A DNA stretch of 64,000 bases from contig JALWQH010000052.1 in NCBI GenBank assembly GCA_027083135.1, forward strand, positions 43,591 through 107,590, read 5' to 3'. The notes beneath the pieces were generated by a model, which was not told where the DNA came from, made no database searches, and saw nothing but the letters and a program-made list of their open reading frames with translations. Shown here one piece after another: positions 60,691-64,000 of this stretch (its first letter is position 1; each line of letters begins with the position of its first letter). The stretch comes from Desulfurococcales archaeon (lineage in GTDB: Archaea; Thermoproteota; Thermoprotei_A; Sulfolobales; WAQK01). The translations under genes were made by a program, and so were the position numbers.

Positions 60691-62055
60691 ATGCTCTTAT
60701 CCCGCAGACGTCACGATGTGCAGTGGTGCTTAGATGTGGATGTGGTTGAACTTTTAGCGAGGCTTGTAAGCATTAATACTACTAATAATCCAGCCAGGAA
60801 TATTAGGCCTGGGAGAGAGTGCCCCGAGTTCATAAGGGATACCCTGGCCTCCTGGGGCATTGAGTCGAGGATCATTGAGGTGAACGGCTACTACACCGTG
60901 TTTGGATCCCTGGGCTCTGGGAAGCCCAGAGTAATGTTTCAGGCACACTTTGACGTTGTGCCTGCTGATCCCTCCGAATGGAATACTGATCCCTTCAAGC
61001 CTGTGATCAGAGATGGACGCATGTATGGCAGGGGGGCAGCTGATGATAAGGGGAATGTTGCTGCAGTCATGTTCGCCCTCAGAAGCCTGGCTGAAATGGA
61101 GGGAAAGCTGGGTGGAAGAATACTATTCGCCTTCACAGGTGATGAGGAGGTAGGCGGAGCTAATGGAGCAGGCTATGTCTCACGGATGCTGGAGGAGAGG
61201 GGGGAACTCCCCCAGTATTTAATCAACGCTGATGGGGGGATGATGATCATTGTTAGGAGAAGGGCAATATTCAGCGCTGTGCTGGAAGTTAGGGGCGAGA
61301 AGGAGGAGAGGAGGGGCAGTATAGGTAGAGCTGTGCTGGAGGCCCGTACACCCGTCTTTGAGACAAGGCATGCGGCATACATTATGCCTCTCGTCGACAC
61401 TCATCCCCTGGTCGCAGCATCCCATTTGCTGCGCACCAGGATGCTTAGTGCAGTGAAGCTTAGTGGAAGCTTCTTGAAGAGCAATGTTGTCCCTGCAAGA
61501 GTGGAGCTCATATACGCTGAGCCTGGGGATGGTAGGGTAGAGGTGGATGCAGGCCTCACAAGCATGCTGCAGATGATTGTACCCCTGGTCAGGGCGCCTG
61601 TTCCAGCAGACCTTTACAGCGATTTCGGCGTATCAATAACGCCCAACATGTATAGCTATGATGGCAGCGTTCACAGGCTTGTATTCGATGTGAGGGCCAT
61701 GCTGAGAGATAAGGGGAAGCTTGAGAACGTGCTCCGCAGCGTTGTGGAGGAGAATAATCCTGAGGCTGAGCTGAGGGTTGAGGGCAGAGGCCTATACCTG
61801 TATACTAGCCCCAAGTCCATCATAGTCGCAGCTCTTAGAGAAGCCTCTAGGAAGAATGGGGTGGAGGTAAGTGTTGCTGAAGGTGCGGGAGCCTCTGATT
61901 CACGCTACTACTCGCCGCTAGGCGTAGAGGCAGTTGACTTTGGGCCGCGGGGCGGGTCGATCCATGGCCCCAATGAGTATGTTGAGCTGGATTCTCTACG
62001 CAGGCTTGTAGACATATATAGGGATGCTGCTCTAAGGCTTATGTCCTCAGAGTGA
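60691..62055 (+). CDS. M20-family metallopeptidase/deacylase (ArgE/DapE type)
   Basis: About 454 residues. The two-zinc site shows as FQAHFDVVPADPSEW, MYGRGAADDKGNVAAV, FTGDEEVGG and, near the C terminus, FGPRGGSIHGPNEYVEL. A dimerisation domain is inserted between. Members remove acyl groups from amino acids or cleave dipeptides. ATG 60691, after GGTGAGGTGG, is preferred to the GTG at 60679. It faces the carboxypeptidase Taq gene, and both may degrade imported or internal peptides. Confidence 0.9.
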   Translation: MLLSRRRHDVQWCLDVDVVELLARLVSINTTNNPARNIRPGRECPEFIRDTLASWGIESRIIEVNGYYTVFGSLGSGKPRVMFQAHFDVVPADPSEWNTDPFKPVIRDGRMYGRGAADDKGNVAAVMFALRSLAEMEGKLGGRILFAFTGDEEVGGANGAGYVSRMLEERGELPQYLINADGGMMIIVRRRAIFSAVLEVRGEKEERRGSIGRAVLEARTPVFETRHAAYIMPLVDTHPLVAASHLLRTRMLSAVKLSGSFLKSNVVPARVELIYAEPGDGRVEVDAGLTSMLQMIVPLVRAPVPADLYSDFGVSITPNMYSYDGSVHRLVFDVRAMLRDKGKLENVLRSVVEENNPEAELRVEGRGLYLYTSPKSIIVAALREASRKNGVEVSVAEGAGASDSRYYSPLGVEAVDFGPRGGSIHGPNEYVELDSLRRLVDIYRDAALRLMSSE

Positions 62056-62069
62056 ATTTTTCTGCAGTC

Positions 62070-62597
62070 CTACCAGGGCACTTTTTTCCACCCAGCCTTA
62101 TATGCAGCATAGTTTGTAGCATAATGCAGGATCACTGTTAACACGAGCAGCATGGTGAAGCCTGCTAAGCCTATGTCAGCCATGCCTAACAGGTACGCCA
62201 GCCCCACGGAGAATAATAGGAAGTCAAGCTGATCGAGAAGGGGTGCGGGAGCCCCAGGCCTAAGCCCCATCCTCCTCTTAGCAAAGGAGCCCAGCAGGTC
62301 TCCAAGCATAGCCCCCACAGCCAGCACGAATCCCCTTACAACAATGATAAACGGGTCACTGCAGAAAAACGCTTCAAGCATACCTACAAGAGTACCTGTA
62401 GCCACACCTGCAAGAAACCCCTCAACACTCTTACTATCACCGAGAAGCCTCCTACCATCCCTGAAAAACCTACCACCATCAATAGGGTGAAGCCTACCAC
62501 CATAAAACCTTGAGAAAACCACGGGGGCACCATTAGCAGCATAGGCTGGGAGCACAAACCACACAGCATATAGGAGCTCCCACGTCAAACCACCCAT
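62070..62597 (-). CDS. carS: CDP-archaeol synthase
   Basis: 175 residues with four to five membrane helices. The family motifs YAANGAPVVFSRFYGGRLHPIDGGRFFRDGRRLLGDSKSVEGFLAG and GAMLGDLLGSFAKRRMGLRPGAPAPLLDQLDFL are clear. The enzyme activates unsaturated archaeol with CTP in membrane lipid synthesis. The ORF track extends to 62774 and begins with MVGPRGLEPRTS, which is the antisense of tRNA-Val; the real start is ATG 62597 (MGGLTWELL). Confidence 0.93.
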   Translation of the reverse strand: MGGLTWELLYAVWFVLPAYAANGAPVVFSRFYGGRLHPIDGGRFFRDGRRLLGDSKSVEGFLAGVATGTLVGMLEAFFCSDPFIIVVRGFVLAVGAMLGDLLGSFAKRRMGLRPGAPAPLLDQLDFLLFSVGLAYLLGMADIGLAGFTMLLVLTVILHYATNYAAYKAGWKKVPW

Positions 62598-62693
62598 ACT
62601 GAAGGCCCACACAACATGGAAACGCAGCAAATTAAAACCTACGCTCACAACCAACAATACCCTGGGGTCAGAAACCCATAGGCTCCTGCAGGT

Positions 62694-62773
<80 letters not shown>

Positions 62774-62878
62774 CTAAAACAATGTCCTAGGTATTTCCTG
62801 TTTACATTTGTTTGGGAGGGGGATCCAAGTCAAGTTATTATCTTCTACCTATAGTAGTAACACCTGGTGCTTTGAAGA

Positions 62879-63064
62879 GTGTCAGAAATAGAGGGTATTG
62901 TTAAGGGCGGTGTGATTATCCCGCTGAAGCCTTTGAAGGAGCTGGAGGGTAAGAAGATCAGGATAAGGATAGTTGATGTGGAGAGCATTGATGCGGAGAA
63001 GCTCTATTCATATCTTAGGCTTTTAAGGGAGGGTGAAGATGCCGGGAACCTCTTCGAAATATAA
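62879..63064 (+). CDS. AF2212-like (DUF104) antitoxin
   Basis: 61 residues with the typical short beta start GIVKGGVIIPLKPLKELEGKKIRIRIVD followed by a helix. GTG start. It overlaps the MazF-like gene by 26 bases, showing translational coupling. It would neutralise the toxin and repress the operon. It lies inside the tRNA-Val element. Confidence 0.8.
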   Translation: MSEIEGIVKGGVIIPLKPLKELEGKKIRIRIVDVESIDAEKLYSYLRLLREGEDAGNLFEI

Positions 63065-63386
63065 CCAGGGTGATATTGTTATCTTAGAACTTCCGTTCAC
63101 AGATCTGCTCGGCTCTAAACTAAGACCTGTCTTAGTATTGAATGCTGTAGGCCTGGGAGAGGACATGATAGTAGCCAAGATAACCAGTCATTCTGGCCTG
63201 TATAGAGTGCCAGTAACACAGTCAGATTTAGCCGCTGGCCTGTTAAAGAGGGAGCCAAGCTATATAGATTGCTCAAGCATTTTTACTGTAGAGAAGAAAC
63301 TAGTGGTAAAGGCAGTAGGTAGGCTAACCGATGAGGCCTTGCTTAAGGTCAAGGAGCAATTAAGAATTATCTTCAACTTGGAGTAA
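63039..63386 (+). CDS. MazF/PemK-like toxin
   Basis: 115 residues of the MazF/PemK fold: YNQGDIVILELPFTDLLGSKLRPVLVLNA at the start (the family's GDI/V and K.RPVLV motifs), IVAKITSH, then PVTQSDLAAGLLKREPSYIDCSSIFTVEKKLV, which corresponds to the S-x-(V/I)-x-(T) active-site strand. Such toxins usually cut mRNA. ATG 63039 follows GGGAGGGTGA and is better than the listed 63033. Intact, with an intact antitoxin. Confidence 0.85.
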   Translation: MPGTSSKYNQGDIVILELPFTDLLGSKLRPVLVLNAVGLGEDMIVAKITSHSGLYRVPVTQSDLAAGLLKREPSYIDCSSIFTVEKKLVVKAVGRLTDEALLKVKEQLRIIFNLE

Positions 63387-63560
63387 GGAACACTCTTAAC
63401 TCAGAGAATAAAATGCCTTGCTCGATGGCATGCATACCTGATGATATTTAGTTTAAGAAGATATATAATATTGACACCTGATCCGATATTCATCTTCAAG
63501 CATGAATATTATTATGTGTAATGTATGCATAGGTCTTAGTGCTCCCACATGACGAGGCTG

Positions 63561-63585
63561 CGGGGTTCAAGTCCCCGCGGGCCCA
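63561..63585 (+). repeat. Distal attachment repeat: 3' end of tRNA-Val
   Basis: 25 bases identical to 62746-62770 (T arm and acceptor 3' strand plus the discriminator A). No 5' half is present, and CCA is replaced by TCA. Confidence 0.8.
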
Positions 63586-63817
63586 TCAAACTTATATATC
63601 CATACCTAGATTCCAGGTATCATCCAAGGATAACTATGTATAAATAGTACTAGCATGTCTCTGCCGCTATCCATGAATTAGCCCAGGATTACAGATTATG
63701 TGGTGGTCTACTTTGTGGGCTATATTTCCGCATCATTGATCTTATCTGCTTCTCTGCCTGCTATTATGGTCATTCTTTTACCCGCGAAACTCGTTTTGGG
63801 TGTCCCTGGTTGGCTGG

Positions 63818-64000
63818 TTGAGTGAGATCGTTCTCCGCGGCTGGCTTGCGAGGCGTGTGGGGGAGGAGGCTGAGAAGCTGGGGGTTAGTGTTGAGGAGTA
63901 CTTGGTGGAGCTGCTCAGCCAGGGCCTCGACCCCAAGGATAAAGCCCTAAAATACCTTGAAGCTGCAGAAGACCTGCTGGAAGAGGCTAGAGAGAAGCTA
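63818..64000 (+). CDS. PaREP1-like protein, N-terminal part (runs off the window)
   Basis: 61 codons open to the edge, and therefore missing from the ORF track. The product starts MSEIVLRGWLARRVGEEAEKLGVSVEEYLVELL and continues KALKYLEAAEDLLEEAREKL, a pattern that resembles crenarchaeal PaREP1 helical proteins, which often form paired, toxin-antitoxin-like families. TTG 63818 is my start; GTG 63800 in frame is an alternative. The family call is moderate because only a fragment is seen. Confidence 0.58.
   Translation, partial: MSEIVLRGWLARRVGEEAEKLGVSVEEYLVELLSQGLDPKDKALKYLEAAEDLLEEAREKL

Overview
The window reads as the chromosome of a thermophilic crenarchaeon (Thermoproteota), probably a heterotrophic, largely anaerobic member of the Desulfurococcales/Acidilobales type. 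The evidence is the gene content: a DUF1512 protein, archaeal ABCE1, the KEOPS subunit Cgi121, bifunctional FBP aldolase/phosphatase, CDP-archaeol synthase, a PaREP1-like protein, tRNAs with encoded CCA, many TTG/GTG starts, GGTGA-type ribosome sites and TATA boxes about 26 bases before short leaders. The species is not resolved from the sequence. Rubrerythrin and tungsto/molybdopterin genes fit an anaerobe that ferments peptides and sugars.

Layout. 0-6 kb: metal-dependent hydrolase, methionine aminopeptidase, DUF1512 and zinc-ribbon proteins, a lone 5S rRNA gene, a membrane-anchored nucleoside phosphorylase and an amidohydrolase. 6.2-7.5 kb: a small integrated element at tRNA-Pro carrying a TumE-like toxin-antitoxin (TA) pair. 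8-20 kb: peptidase, then a GH18-type surface glycosidase, a Dpp-type ABC importer lacking its ATPases, a NagZ-type GH3 enzyme, an AbrB-PhoU regulator and a surface PBP4-type carboxypeptidase. Together they look like a locus for taking up amino-sugar polymers (chitin or bacterial peptidoglycan). 20-24.7 kb: MoaD-like protein, phosphoribosyltransferase, Cgi121, a 30-residue Glu/Trp microprotein, a candidate C/D box sRNA, ABCE1 and a surface protein. 24.7-32.9 kb: aldo/keto reductase, two tandem S9 peptidases, MoaD-MoaE, threonine dehydratase and small proteins. 32.9-45.2 kb: two radical SAM enzymes, an MgtE-like transporter, an SBF-type transporter with a TetR regulator and operator, alpha-mannosidase and a P-type H+-ATPase. 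45-48.7 kb: small proteins, rubrerythrin, an ATPase with operator-like repeats and a TauE-like exporter.

48.8-52.2 kb is a decaying island next to tRNA-Arg. It holds remnants of three TA modules: UPF0175/DUF3368, an AF2212-like antitoxin, and DUF433 with a frameshifted DUF5615 toxin. 52.2-62.6 kb is housekeeping: tpiA, FBP aldolase/phosphatase, carbamate kinase, two moeA genes, carboxypeptidase Taq, an M20 peptidase and carS. 62.7-63.6 kb is another small element at tRNA-Val with an AF2212-like/MazF-like TA pair. A partial PaREP1-like gene runs off the right edge.

The most striking pattern is that each of the three tRNA genes in this window is followed, on its 3' side, by a short region carrying TA genes, ended by a copy (exact, partial or decayed) of the tRNA 3' half, and none of these regions contains an integrase. 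Other items worth checking are the amino-sugar/peptidoglycan scavenging locus with two operator-like palindromes and the Glu/Trp microprotein.
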